Source: Firmicutes bacterium UBA6648
Lineage (GTDB): Bacteria; Bacillota; Clostridia; Peptostreptococcales; Anaerovoracaceae
DNA length: 14,323 nt
NCBI GenBank assembly: GCA_002455605.1
Contig: DKLE01000075.1
Location: forward strand, 1 to 14,323
Direction: 5' to 3'
Program-made: the position numbers and the translations under genes
The notes under the pieces: model-generated
Told to the model about the DNA's origin: nothing
The model's database searches: none
Seen by the model: only the letters and a program-made list of their open reading frames with translations
Part shown: positions 1-6,213 of the stretch, one piece after another
Position numbering within the stretch: position 1 is the first letter of the stretch
Layout: each line of letters opens with the position of its first letter

Positions 1-876
1 GCAGTTTGTAGTAAACAAAATCGGTGCTGGCAGATTGGCAAATTCCTTCTGCTGATTCTGCCATGCTGTTCCGAAATTTCCTTTTAAGTGCGCATATTCC
101 TTTAAAAGAGGGTAGCCGTGTGCAGGAAGCATTTCACCATGAGTATATACATTGATTCCCTTATCCTTAGTCTGCTCCAGCAGCTGTTTTAAGTCATACA
201 AATCATGCCCTGAAATAACAATGAAAGGCCCCTTCTCTACCTTTAAAGGTACAACTGTCGGTACTGGAGTTCCATAAGTCTCTGTATTTGCACGATCAAG
301 CAGCTCCATGCATTTCAGGTTTATTTCGCCTACTTCCATAACAACTGGAAGCAGCTGTTCCATGCCCCAATCTTCACCGATAACAAAAAGCGCTTTATAA
401 AAGAACTTATTAACTGCTTCGTCCGTATAGCCCAGTACCATTGCATGATAAGCATACGCTGCAACGCCTCGAAGTCCAAATAAAATAAGAGATTTCAGCG
501 AACGAATATCCTCATTCTCTTTCCAAAGGTTATTCATATTGTAATCATCATTATGTCCGCAAGGGGCTCCGCAGCCACCGCAATTCGGTACAAGGGATTC
601 TTTTTCTCTTTTAACTTTTTCAATTAATTCATTAAGGGTCTCATCATTAAAGCTTACATTGGTTATAGTAGTAAAAAGTCCTTCTATAACCAGCTTTGTT
701 GTATTTTCAGTGGGTACATTGCTTTCGCATGCTCTGGCCAGACCAATTAAAGCACCTGTTAATTCATCCTGCAAATTAGCTGTATTTGCTGATTTTCCAC
801 ATACACCTGCATTTCCTGTGCAGCCTGTGCAGCCAGCTGTCTGTTCACATTGATAACAAAACATTTTGTTTTCCAT
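1..876 (-). CDS. hcp: Hydroxylamine reductase / hybrid cluster protein Hcp (N-terminal 292 residues, cut by the window edge)
   Basis: Hcp is a cytoplasmic Fe-S protein tied to nitric oxide and hydroxylamine detoxification in anaerobes. The frame is open through 292 codons and leaves the window at its left edge, so about the last 45% is missing. The N-terminus has C7-x2-C10, then G18-C19 and G-V-C26-G-K, the cysteine set for the [4Fe-4S] cluster in the shorter clostridial-type Hcp. Hybrid-cluster ligands are visible in the motifs SGHD (H224), THGEMLPAHGYP (E248) and TTNC (C292). Their spacing of 24 and 44 residues equals that of H244, E268 and C312 in the Desulfovibrio protein as I recall it. 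The ATG at 876 is chosen for the AGGAGAG site 7 nt upstream; the ATG at 864 (M5) is less likely. It stands alone behind its own promoter, with no hcr reductase gene visible. Confidence 0.95.
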   Translation of the reverse strand, partial: MENKMFCYQCEQTAGCTGCTGNAGVCGKSANTANLQDELTGALIGLARACESNVPTENTTKLVIEGLFTTITNVSFNDETLNELIEKVKREKESLVPNCGGCGAPCGHNDDYNMNNLWKENEDIRSLKSLILFGLRGVAAYAYHAMVLGYTDEAVNKFFYKALFVIGEDWGMEQLLPVVMEVGEINLKCMELLDRANTETYGTPVPTVVPLKVEKGPFIVISGHDLYDLKQLLEQTKDKGINVYTHGEMLPAHGYPLLKEYAHLKGNFGTAWQNQQKEFANLPAPILFTTNC

Positions 877-944
877 AACATTACTCTCCTTCATGCATTT
901 TAAAAATTAATCATACTCATCTATTTGTTTTAGCTGTTAAATGC

Positions 945-950
945 ATTATA
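945..950 (-). promoter_or_regulatory. hcp promoter, -10 element TATAAT
   Basis: Reading the minus strand, a consensus TATAAT lies about 70 nt ahead of the hcp start, giving a leader of roughly 62 nt. The -35 position holds no TTGACA-like hexamer; it falls on the edge of the palindrome at 970-991. That is the usual arrangement of a promoter that depends on an activator. Confidence 0.6.
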
Positions 951-969
951 TAGGAAATGTCCGGGTGAT

Positions 970-991
970 TTCTGTTGTTATCACAACAGAA
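970..991. promoter_or_regulatory. Perfect 9+9 bp palindrome, candidate CRP/FNR-family operator of hcp
   Basis: The arms TTCTGTTGT and ACAACAGAA are exact inverted repeats around a 4-bp centre. The centre lies 30.5 bp upstream of the first base of the -10 element, so about -41.5 to -42.5 from the predicted start of transcription, the class II activator position. hcp genes in anaerobes are known targets of CRP/FNR-family regulators such as HcpR; which protein binds here is inference. The site lies just 5 bp past the stop of the neighbouring membrane protein gene, so a weak terminator role is the alternative, but no U-tract follows. Confidence 0.55.
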
Positions 992-996
992 TAAAA

Positions 997-1665
997 TTAT
1001 TTTTCATTTTTAACTAAAATTTTACCGGCGACATACATCAAAGCAGCGAAAATATAGCCTATCACCAAATTCAACTTAAATAAAACTCCTGATCCCACAT
1101 GAAATACATACATCAGGCAAAATACTACAATTATCGAAAAAAAGGTAACCCCGAAAATAATATTTGTTCTTCTTCTGTTTTCATCAAAAGCGTCTTTCAA
1201 GATAACTGCTACAATCCCCCATGATGCAGCAATAGCCACTGCCATAAAAAATATATCCAAATAAGAAACAGGAACATTCCAATTAAACGCTTCATCACTT
1301 AATACGGCCATTACCCCATCAATCGTAAAAAATATTAATTTTATAAAAAGCAGGCTGCTTGCTGACAGTAATACGGTAGTACATATATCCTTCATTTTTT
1401 CCGCCGTACTTTTTGGCTTGGAAGCTGCTATTATATCATCGCAAAATTGTTTATAATCTCCGCCTATTGCCTGCTTCATATCCTCGCCTCTTTCCTTGGC
1501 AGAAAGAATGATGCCTAATATATCCTGCCGAACCAATTCCACGTCTCTCTCACTTAAATGAGAAGACTTCAGATATACCACAATATTTGTCATATCCTTA
1601 TTTTCACTCTCGCTCAGTTGTTCTTCCAAGCTATTATTAATTTTTCTTAACTTATCTGCATTCAT
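997..1665 (-). CDS. Four-helix membrane protein of a PadR operon (DUF1048/DUF1129-like)
   Basis: A 222-residue protein with a soluble, charged N-terminal half (residues 1-90) and four predicted membrane segments at about 93-117, 132-157, 167-189 and 196-216. The soluble part carries a G-x-D-x3-F-C-D-D element around residues 68-77, reminiscent of DUF1048-type proteins that are commonly encoded next to PadR regulators; the exact family is uncertain. Its ATG overlaps the PadR stop codon (ATGA, 1662-1665), with a GGAAGGG site inside the padR-like gene, so the two are translationally coupled. In such pairs the membrane protein is thought to act in envelope stress or as the regulated effector; no enzymatic motif is seen here. 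Confidence 0.8.
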   Translation of the reverse strand: MNADKLRKINNSLEEQLSESENKDMTNIVVYLKSSHLSERDVELVRQDILGIILSAKERGEDMKQAIGGDYKQFCDDIIAASKPKSTAEKMKDICTTVLLSASSLLFIKLIFFTIDGVMAVLSDEAFNWNVPVSYLDIFFMAVAIAASWGIVAVILKDAFDENRRRTNIIFGVTFFSIIVVFCLMYVFHVGSGVLFKLNLVIGYIFAALMYVAGKILVKNEK

Positions 1666-1991
1666 TGCCCTTCCCCCCTATTTAGCAAAGCATTTACTGC
1701 TTCCTCCAGCTCTTTCCAGTTTTCTTCAAATTCCTCTAAAATTTCTGTCCCAACCGGCGTAATACAATAATATTTTCTCTTTGGACCAATGTCCGAATCC
1801 ACCAGCCTGGATGTGATAAACCCTTTATTTTCTAACCGAAGAAGCAAAGGATAAATGGTCCCTTCAACAATTTCAATAAATCCATAGGTTTTTAATTCCT
1901 GCACGATCTGATATCCATAGGTCTCCTGCTGGGAAACTACTTTTAAGACACAGCCCTCCAGAACACCTTTTAGCATCTGTGATGGTATCAT
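1662..1991 (-). CDS. PadR-family transcriptional regulator
   Basis: A 109-residue winged-helix repressor-type protein. Near the N-terminus it reads MIPSQMLKGVLEGCVL, followed by the family hallmarks YGYQIVQEL, EGTIYPLLLRLENKGFI and, in the wing, GPKRKYYCITPVG; the end is a short amphipathic helix (EEFEENWKELEEAVNALL) of the kind used for dimerisation in the short PadR group. The ATG at 1991 is preferred because AGGAGGAC lies 5-6 nt upstream; an in-frame ATG 10 codons earlier (2021) has no such site and would lie within an operator-like repeat. It is the first gene of a two-gene operon with the membrane protein at 997-1665 and very likely represses its own promoter, which carries a direct repeat. 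Confidence 0.92.
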   Translation of the reverse strand: MIPSQMLKGVLEGCVLKVVSQQETYGYQIVQELKTYGFIEIVEGTIYPLLLRLENKGFITSRLVDSDIGPKRKYYCITPVGTEILEEFEENWKELEEAVNALLNRGEGQ

Positions 1992-2010
1992 TTTTGTCCT
2001 CCTATCTAAC

Positions 2011-2052
2011 TTGTAATGCAAGGTAGCTTAGGTACATTGTATTGCAAAGTAG
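2011..2052. repeat. Two 16-bp direct repeats across the PadR operon promoter
   Basis: TTGTAATGCAAGGTAG (2011-2026) and TTGTATTGCAAAGTAG (2037-2052) agree at 14 of 16 bases with a 26-bp offset, about 2.5 helical turns. The upstream copy (minus-strand sense) covers the promoter spacer and most of the -10; the other lies just after the expected transcription start. A binding site for the PadR regulator itself is the simplest reading. Confidence 0.6.
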
Positions 2053-2064
2053 ATAATATGTCAA
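2036..2064 (-). promoter_or_regulatory. Sigma-A promoter of the PadR operon
   Basis: On the minus strand a consensus TTGACA (2059-2064) and TACAAT (2036-2041) are separated by exactly 17 bp. The leader to the PadR start at 1991 would be about 38 nt. The promoter is near consensus, as expected for one controlled by repression rather than activation. Confidence 0.8.
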
Positions 2065-2095
2065 GAAAATATAAAATTTCGCTCTCATTTTCACG

Positions 2096-2134
2096 AAAAA
2101 AGACTGTCTCAAATACTTTTGAAACAGCCTTTTT
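2096..2134 (-). terminator. Rho-independent terminator of the GyrI-like gene
   Basis: On the minus strand a 15-bp stem (AAAGGCTGTTTCAAA paired with TTTGAGACAGTCTTT, two G-U pairs) closes a 4-nt loop and is followed by a run of U. It lies 18 nt after the stop of the effector-binding gene. The hairpin is nearly symmetrical, with A-runs on one side and T-runs on the other. Confidence 0.85.
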
Positions 2135-2152
2135 ATCCCTTTTAGATGTTAA

Positions 2153-2596
2153 TTATGATCGCAATGCGACATAAATATCAATATCTGCATTCTCAAAATC
2201 GTCATTCAGATATTCTTCAAAATCTCCGGTAAAGCTTCTATCTAAATCCATCTGCCATATTACATTCCAAGCCTCTACCACCGCAGTCTGCATATGTCCG
2301 TGAACAGAAAACTTGGCATATTTTCCTGGAGGTATTACCTTTACACTCAATTCCTCATTTTCTGCTTTGGAGACTTCATTACCTGCTGTCACGCAATAAT
2401 TTTCTCCTTCATACTCTGAATACAATCCTATTGCATAATCGTTCAATTTGTTTTTTATCGATTCATGAACCCCTTCTTGATAAAGCTTGCTCCAAAGATT
2501 CTCAATGGTTTCTGTCATTTTAGGATCGCTGTTTGAAGTGACCGCGCTTACTCCCACCACAATTTTCTCTTTTAATGTTACTACCTGATAATCCAT
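2153..2596 (-). CDS. GyrI-like / AraC effector-binding domain protein
   Basis: A stand-alone small-molecule-binding domain of 147 residues, related to the C-terminal effector domains of Rob, BmrR and GyrI/SbmC. The family pattern shows in the opening MDYQVVTLKEKIVVGVSAV, in YAIGLYSEYEGENYCVTAG, in the strand ELSVKVIPPGKYAKFSVHGHM and in the C-terminal DIDIYVAL. No helix-turn-helix is present, so it is a sensor, sponge or partner rather than a DNA binder. The ATG at 2596 is chosen for GGAGG 8 nt upstream; an ATG at 2626 has no such site. It lies directly downstream of the WYL regulator on the same strand with a palindrome-bearing promoter between them, so it is probably a target of that regulator. 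Confidence 0.88.
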   Translation of the reverse strand: MDYQVVTLKEKIVVGVSAVTSNSDPKMTETIENLWSKLYQEGVHESIKNKLNDYAIGLYSEYEGENYCVTAGNEVSKAENEELSVKVIPPGKYAKFSVHGHMQTAVVEAWNVIWQMDLDRSFTGDFEEYLNDDFENADIDIYVALRS

Positions 2597-2656
2597 CTTT
2601 ATAACCTCCATTTTTGATTTAGACAAATGTATTTTTTAAATCATTTGAATAGCATC

Positions 2657-2696
2657 ATTATAGCGGTCATAATATGACACCTGTACGTCATATTAT
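2657..2696 (-). promoter_or_regulatory. Promoter with 13-bp palindrome ahead of the GyrI-like gene
   Basis: On the minus strand a TATAAT (2657-2662) has no good -35. The spacer region holds the perfect palindrome GTCATAATATGAC (2666-2678), and a second GTCATATTAT (2687-2696) makes an inverted repeat of 10-bp arms 8 bp apart. The outer copy overlaps the stop codon of the WYL gene. No U-tract follows, so a terminator is unlikely and an operator is favoured. Confidence 0.55.
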
Positions 2697-3589
2697 AAAT
2701 AATATTTTAAAATATTTTGCAGCTTATTTTTTATTTCTGTTCTTAATTCTTCCGGTTCTATTACTTGACAGCCTTCTCCAAAGGATGCCACGTAAGATAA
2801 AACCCAATCTCCTTTGGGAAATTGTATTTCAGCGACAAAGCTTCCGTCCTCCAACTGCTGGAAATTTGTAAATTCATCATATACTCTATGAGCCCATTTA
2901 GAAGAAAGCTTCAGCTTGATATTCATATACTCTTCTTTAAAAATATTAGTTTCAGTGAAAATATGAGCAGGTGCAGCCATTATAAACTTTTCTTCCCTTA
3001 GCCGCAGTTCTCTTATTCTCCTCAATTTAAAAAAGCGATAATCCTCTCTCTCCTTACAATAGCCGTACAAGTACCAGCTCTGATATTTAAAACCAAGCTT
3101 TAGTGGATATACCTCTCGAAAGGTGTACTCACCCTTTCCGCTGGCATAATAAAATTCAACCTCATTGCGGTTTAATATGGCAGTTTTCAGACTTTCAAAG
3201 CTCTCTTTATCCTGAGATTCATTGGTCCATGAGTTAAAATCAATTTCAACCCAATCCGTTCCATTTTGTCCGAACAGGCTTCTGAGCTTGTTCAAAGCCG
3301 TATCCCGCATCTCTGGCGAAACGGAATTAACTGCATGAAGAGAGGATAGAATATCTGCTTTTTCCTGATCCGTTAAAATGGTTTTATTTAAAACAAAGTT
3401 GGGAAGAAGGGAGATGCCTCCTCCCTTTCCTTTACTCATATATACGGGCATTCCGGCGGCAGACAGCACTTCTATATCCCGATAAATGGTTCGAGCGGAA
3501 ACCTCCAGCCTTTCAGCCAATTCCGACGCAGTCATACTCTTTCTGTCTAATAAGATATAAATTATTTGAAATAAACGGTTAATTTGCAT
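2693..3589 (-). CDS. YafY-type transcriptional regulator, HTH_11 plus WYL domain
   Basis: A 298-residue regulator of the helix-turn-helix plus WYL class. Residues 1-60 form the DNA-binding domain, with SASELAERLEVSARTIYRDI as the recognition region, then AAGMPVYMSKGKGGGISLL as the wing. The WYL domain follows at about 135-215, with the name-giving W-Y-L in KYQSWYLYGYC and the basic FKLRRIRELRL, and the C-terminal WCX part at about 225-298 ends DWVLSYVASFGEG to NILKYYL. Such proteins bind small ligands through the WYL fold. The ATG at 3589 has GAGGT 7 nt upstream. It is divergent from the DUF6512 gene with only 38 bp between starts, and upstream of the GyrI-like gene; related palindromes in both gaps suggest it controls all three. 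Confidence 0.92.
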   Translation of the reverse strand: MQINRLFQIIYILLDRKSMTASELAERLEVSARTIYRDIEVLSAAGMPVYMSKGKGGGISLLPNFVLNKTILTDQEKADILSSLHAVNSVSPEMRDTALNKLRSLFGQNGTDWVEIDFNSWTNESQDKESFESLKTAILNRNEVEFYYASGKGEYTFREVYPLKLGFKYQSWYLYGYCKEREDYRFFKLRRIRELRLREEKFIMAAPAHIFTETNIFKEEYMNIKLKLSSKWAHRVYDEFTNFQQLEDGSFVAEIQFPKGDWVLSYVASFGEGCQVIEPEELRTEIKNKLQNILKYYL

Positions 3590-3598
3590 TGTACTACC

Positions 3599-3609
3599 TC
3601 ATATAATGA
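3599..3609. promoter_or_regulatory. TCAT-N3-ATGA box in the WYL/DUF6512 divergent gap
   Basis: TCATATAATGA sits midway between two divergent starts. Its opposite strand matches 10 of 13 positions of the perfect palindrome at 2666-2678. On the plus strand it contains a TATAAT (3602-3607), so a bound repressor would cover the -10 of the DUF6512 promoter. The -35 for that promoter is poor (TTAATT at 3579-3584, 17-bp spacer). Confidence 0.45.
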
Positions 3610-3627
3610 TTTAAAGGGGGTGTTTTT

Positions 3628-4152
3628 TTGGATACCAAATATTGGCACATAGCCGGAATGTTGTTTACGCTGCTTTTCGGAGTTCTGTTGCATTTTACCT
3701 ACGGCTGGTCCGACGGCAATCCGCTGGTGGGGATCTTTAGCGCCGTAAACGAAAGTACATGGGAACATTTAAAACTGCTGTTTACCCCTATCTTTTTATT
3801 TGCAGTTCTTGAATATTTCGCCTATGGTTATCAGCTGCCGAATTTTATTCCTGTCAAGCTTCTTTCTATTCTCCTTGGAATGTTTACTATAGTCTCTGCT
3901 TTTTATACCTATACAGGCATAATTGGCCGAAATTACTTCTGGATGGATATCACTATTTTTATCCTCGGTGTTATTGTAGCATATTTGTTTAGCTTTATAA
4001 TACTGCAAACCAATTATTTTTCTTCCAGCATTTCTGTGTTACTGGGCCTGGTGGGCATATGTCTTCTGCTAATCTGTTTTATTATATTTACGTTTAATCC
4101 TCCCAATCTTCCTCTTTTTCTAGATCCCATTTTTTTGTCTTATGGAGTATAA
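3628..4152 (+). CDS. DUF6512 family integral membrane protein
   Basis: A 174-residue membrane protein with about five hydrophobic segments: roughly 7-27, 50-66, 74-96, 103-127 and 133-156. The conserved segment NPLVGIFSAVNESTWEHLKL (residues 31-50) carries the VNES-WEHLK signature that I associate with DUF6512, a family of unknown function in Firmicutes. The start is TTG at 3628, with a G-rich AAAGGGGGTG site ending 5 nt before it; no in-frame ATG is found near. It diverges from the WYL regulator, ends in its own strong terminator and is alone in its transcription unit, so it is a likely target of that regulator. No enzymatic residues are recognisable; a transport or envelope role is only a guess. 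Confidence 0.82.
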   Translation: MDTKYWHIAGMLFTLLFGVLLHFTYGWSDGNPLVGIFSAVNESTWEHLKLLFTPIFLFAVLEYFAYGYQLPNFIPVKLLSILLGMFTIVSAFYTYTGIIGRNYFWMDITIFILGVIVAYLFSFIILQTNYFSSSISVLLGLVGICLLLICFIIFTFNPPNLPLFLDPIFLSYGV

Positions 4153-4162
4153 TAAACATAAG

Positions 4163-4200
4163 AAATATATGGAAGCTAAAAAGCTTCCATATATTTTTTT
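4163..4200 (+). terminator. Rho-independent terminator after the DUF6512 gene
   Basis: A perfect stem AAATATATGGAAGCT / AGCTTCCATATATTT with an AAAA loop, directly followed by T residues, begins 10 nt after the stop codon. Confidence 0.92.
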
Positions 4201-4309
4201 AGGTTCCTGCATTAAGCTTTTAAACCGGAGGATACTTTGATAGAGGCAGGAAATAATATACTTTTACCGATTGCCAAATAAAAAGATTTTAATTAATGGG
4301 CAATTACTA

Positions 4310-4340
4310 TTGACTCTAACGTTACGTAATAGTTTATGAT
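4310..4340 (+). promoter_or_regulatory. MerR-type promoter with 19-bp spacer
   Basis: TTGACT (4310-4315) and TATGAT (4335-4340) are 19 bp apart, the over-long spacing that MerR-family activators correct by twisting DNA. Between and around them runs an imperfect 21-bp dyad, ACT-TAACGT-T-ACGTAATAGT in outline, with ACGT on both sides of the centre. It lies 28 bp before the start of the TipA-like gene, so the regulator almost surely activates itself. Confidence 0.85.
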
Positions 4341-4367
4341 AGATTTCATCAAGAGGAGGTGACATTT

Positions 4368-5096
4368 ATGATGACCGTTAACCAAGTAAGCCAATTAACA
4401 GGAGTGAGCGCGCGCACTCTTCATTACTATGATACCATTGGCTTGCTGCTTCCTAAGGAAATAACTCTTTCCGGATACAGACTGTATGATGACACATCAT
4501 TGGAGCGATTGCAGCAGATATTACTGTTTCGGGAATTGGAATTCTCTTTAAAAGAAATAAAACAAATTTTGGACAGTCCGGATTATGATAAAGGCAAAGC
4601 CTTGAATCAGCAGATAAAACTTCTTTATTTAAAAAGAGAACATCTGGATGAGCTAATCAGCCTCGCTCTTGAAATAAAAGAAAAAGGAGTTGGAACCATG
4701 AGTTTTAAAGCATTTAATACCGAGGAATTTGATAAATATGCAGAAGAAGCAAAAGCCAGTTGGGGGCATTTGGATTCTTATAAAGAATTTGAAGAAAAAA
4801 CGAAGCAATATACACCGGAGGATTGGAGTGATAAAGGCCAGATGATGATGCAAAATTTTGTTGGATTTGGTAAGCTTCTTGAGGAATCTCCTGAATCAGA
4901 GGCAGCACAGAATCAAGTAAAATTACTACAGGAAACCATTACCGAACATTTCTATGAGTGTACAAAGGAAATATTGGCCGGTTTAGGGCAGCTCTACACC
5001 AGTGACCAACAATTCAGAGAAAACATAGACAAAACAGGAGGTGAAGGGACTGCCGTATTTGCCGGCAAAGCCATTGCCTATTACTGCAGTAAATAA
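4368..5096 (+). CDS. tipA: TipA-like MerR-family multidrug/thiopeptide-sensing regulator
   Basis: A 242-residue protein matching TipAL in layout. Residues 1-70 are the MerR winged helix (VNQVSQLTGVSARTLHYYD, then SGYRLYDD), residues about 75-108 a dimerising coiled coil, and about 115-242 the TipAS ligand-binding domain, seen in ASWGHLDSYKEF, YTPEDW, FYECTKEILAGLGQLYTSD and FRENIDKTGGEGTAVFAGKA. In the Streptomyces protein this domain traps thiopeptides and a cysteine bonds to them; C198 here is the likely equivalent, from memory of the family. The ATG at 4368 follows AGGAGGTGA by 5 nt; ATG 4371 is equally usable, and GTG 4359 overlaps the ribosome site. It is monocistronic, self-regulated through the 19-bp-spacer promoter, with no transporter gene adjacent. 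Confidence 0.92.
   Translation: MMTVNQVSQLTGVSARTLHYYDTIGLLLPKEITLSGYRLYDDTSLERLQQILLFRELEFSLKEIKQILDSPDYDKGKALNQQIKLLYLKREHLDELISLALEIKEKGVGTMSFKAFNTEEFDKYAEEAKASWGHLDSYKEFEEKTKQYTPEDWSDKGQMMMQNFVGFGKLLEESPESEAAQNQVKLLQETITEHFYECTKEILAGLGQLYTSDQQFRENIDKTGGEGTAVFAGKAIAYYCSK
4684..4700 (+). promoter_or_regulatory. Internal ribosome binding site and ATG for a TipAS-like short form
   Basis: AAGGAG (4684-4689) is followed 8 nt later by an in-frame ATG at 4698. Starting there gives a 132-residue product (4698-5096) that is exactly the ligand-binding domain, from codon 111 of the long form. As I recall, Streptomyces TipAS starts at residue 110 of TipAL by the same means. Confidence 0.65.
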
Positions 5097-5108
5097 GACT
5101 ATAACTAA

Positions 5109-5149
5109 ACCAATAAAAAATGGAGTATATGCTCCATTTTTTTATTGGT
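5109..5149. terminator. Terminator after the TipA-like gene
   Basis: A long hairpin, ACCAATAAAAAATGGAG paired with CTCCATTTTTTTATTGGT (one bulged T), with loop TATATG. A-run and T-run lie within the stem, so it can act as a plus-strand terminator. It starts 13 nt after the stop. Confidence 0.88.
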
Positions 5150-5158
5150 AATCAATAG

Positions 5159-5188
5159 TTGACTAAAAATTACTGCTTCTAATATAAT
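5159..5188 (+). promoter_or_regulatory. Sigma-A promoter of pgeF
   Basis: TTGACT (5159-5164) and TATAAT (5183-5188) with an 18-bp spacer lie 35 bp ahead of the pgeF start. No dyad or operator-like sequence is seen around it, which fits steady expression. Confidence 0.75.
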
Positions 5189-5222
5189 AAATATATAACA
5201 ATAATTTATAAAGGATTTAAAG

Positions 5223-6101
5223 ATGTTAAATGAAAACAATATAAAGCGGAAAGCTTCAGGTGCTCCCCTTCAATACAACCCCGGTGAGGTTCCTTTCCTG
5301 ACCGTACCGTCTTTCCATAGCCAAAATGCCGTTACCCACGGCTTTTCTACCCGTCTAGGCGGTATCAGTACCGGACCTTTTTCAACTATGAATGTCAGCT
5401 TGAGCAGGGGGGATTCCCCCGAAGCGGTCACCGAAAATTACAGGAGATTAGGGCAGGCCATTGGCTTTGATCCTCACCGGATTGTCTCCTCCAGTCAAAC
5501 TCATACCGTCAATATCCGAACCGTAGATTGGTCAGACTGCGGCAAAGGCTTTGACAAAGAAAAAGATTATCACGATGTTGACGGCTTGGTCACCAACATT
5601 CCGGGTATGGTACTGACCACCTTCTATGCTGATTGTGTTCCACTGCTGCTCTTTGATCCCATCAAAAAGGCAATCGGTGCAGCCCACTCGGGATGGCGGG
5701 GTACCGTCCATAAAATCGGTGTTGAAATTGTTAGAAGGATGGTTGAGATTTATGACTGTGATACAAAAGATATTATTACGGCCATTGGACCTTCTATTTG
5801 TCAAGACTGCTATGAAGTCAGCCAGGAAGTGATCGATCAAGTTAAAGAGGCCTATGCTTCCCAACTGTGGCCTCAGCTGTTCTATCCCACTATACCGGGC
5901 AAATATCAGCTGAATCTATGGGAGGCCTGCAGAGAAAACTTCTTAGAAGCCGGGATCCTTCCGGAGCATATTTCTGTTCCTGATATATGCACCTGCTGTA
6001 ATCCTGAATTACTTTATTCCCACAGAGTTATGGGAGAAAAACGCGGCAACTTTGCAGCCTTCTTAATGCTGAAAAACCACATATGTGGAGAAGAGTTTTA
6101 A
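5223..6101 (+). CDS. pgeF: Peptidoglycan editing factor PgeF (YlmD/YfiH, Cu_oxidase_4, "laccase-domain") family
   Basis: A full-length 292-residue member of the family once called multicopper polyphenol oxidase (DUF152). E. coli PgeF keeps L-serine out of the peptidoglycan stem peptide; purine nucleoside activities have been reported for other members. Metal-site residues are in place: H94 in SSSQTHTVN, C138 in FYADCVPLLLFD and H155 in AAHSGWRGT. Other family blocks are HGFSTRLGG (39-47), NVSLSRGD, AIGPSICQDCYEV (187-199) and the C-terminal DICTCC-YSHR-RGNFAAFLML. The ATG at 5223 has AAAGGA about 8 nt upstream. It is a single-gene unit with its own promoter and terminator, and is not next to the ylm/division genes as in Bacillus. 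Confidence 0.95.
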   Translation: MLNENNIKRKASGAPLQYNPGEVPFLTVPSFHSQNAVTHGFSTRLGGISTGPFSTMNVSLSRGDSPEAVTENYRRLGQAIGFDPHRIVSSSQTHTVNIRTVDWSDCGKGFDKEKDYHDVDGLVTNIPGMVLTTFYADCVPLLLFDPIKKAIGAAHSGWRGTVHKIGVEIVRRMVEIYDCDTKDIITAIGPSICQDCYEVSQEVIDQVKEAYASQLWPQLFYPTIPGKYQLNLWEACRENFLEAGILPEHISVPDICTCCNPELLYSHRVMGEKRGNFAAFLMLKNHICGEEF

Positions 6102-6130
6102 TGGTTTCCATACAAAGATTTATTGGAAAA

Positions 6131-6166
6131 ACTAAAAAGATGGAGTTTGTGCTCCATCTTTTTAGT
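6131..6166. terminator. Bidirectional terminator between pgeF and panB
   Basis: A perfect 15-bp stem ACTAAAAAGATGGAG / CTCCATCTTTTTAGT with loop TTTGTG. The pgeF and panB genes converge here, 29 nt and 47 nt away, and runs of A and T in the arms supply a U-tract on either strand. Confidence 0.9.
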
Positions 6167-6213
6167 CATTAGTTATTCATCTATTATTTTTGTTCCAGAT
6201 ATTGTACATGCAA

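Noticed and set aside
659..853. Plus-strand 64-codon frame opposite hcp
   Set aside because: It is the antisense shadow of the cysteine-rich N-terminus of hcp and has no ribosome site or family resemblance.
2666..2696. Dyad after the WYL gene as a terminator
   Set aside because: The 10-bp stem is AT-rich with no U-tract on the minus strand, and one arm is itself a palindrome, which fits a protein-binding site better.
5532..5864. Minus-strand 110-codon frame inside pgeF
   Set aside because: It lies wholly opposite conserved PgeF coding sequence, and its translation shows no domain pattern.
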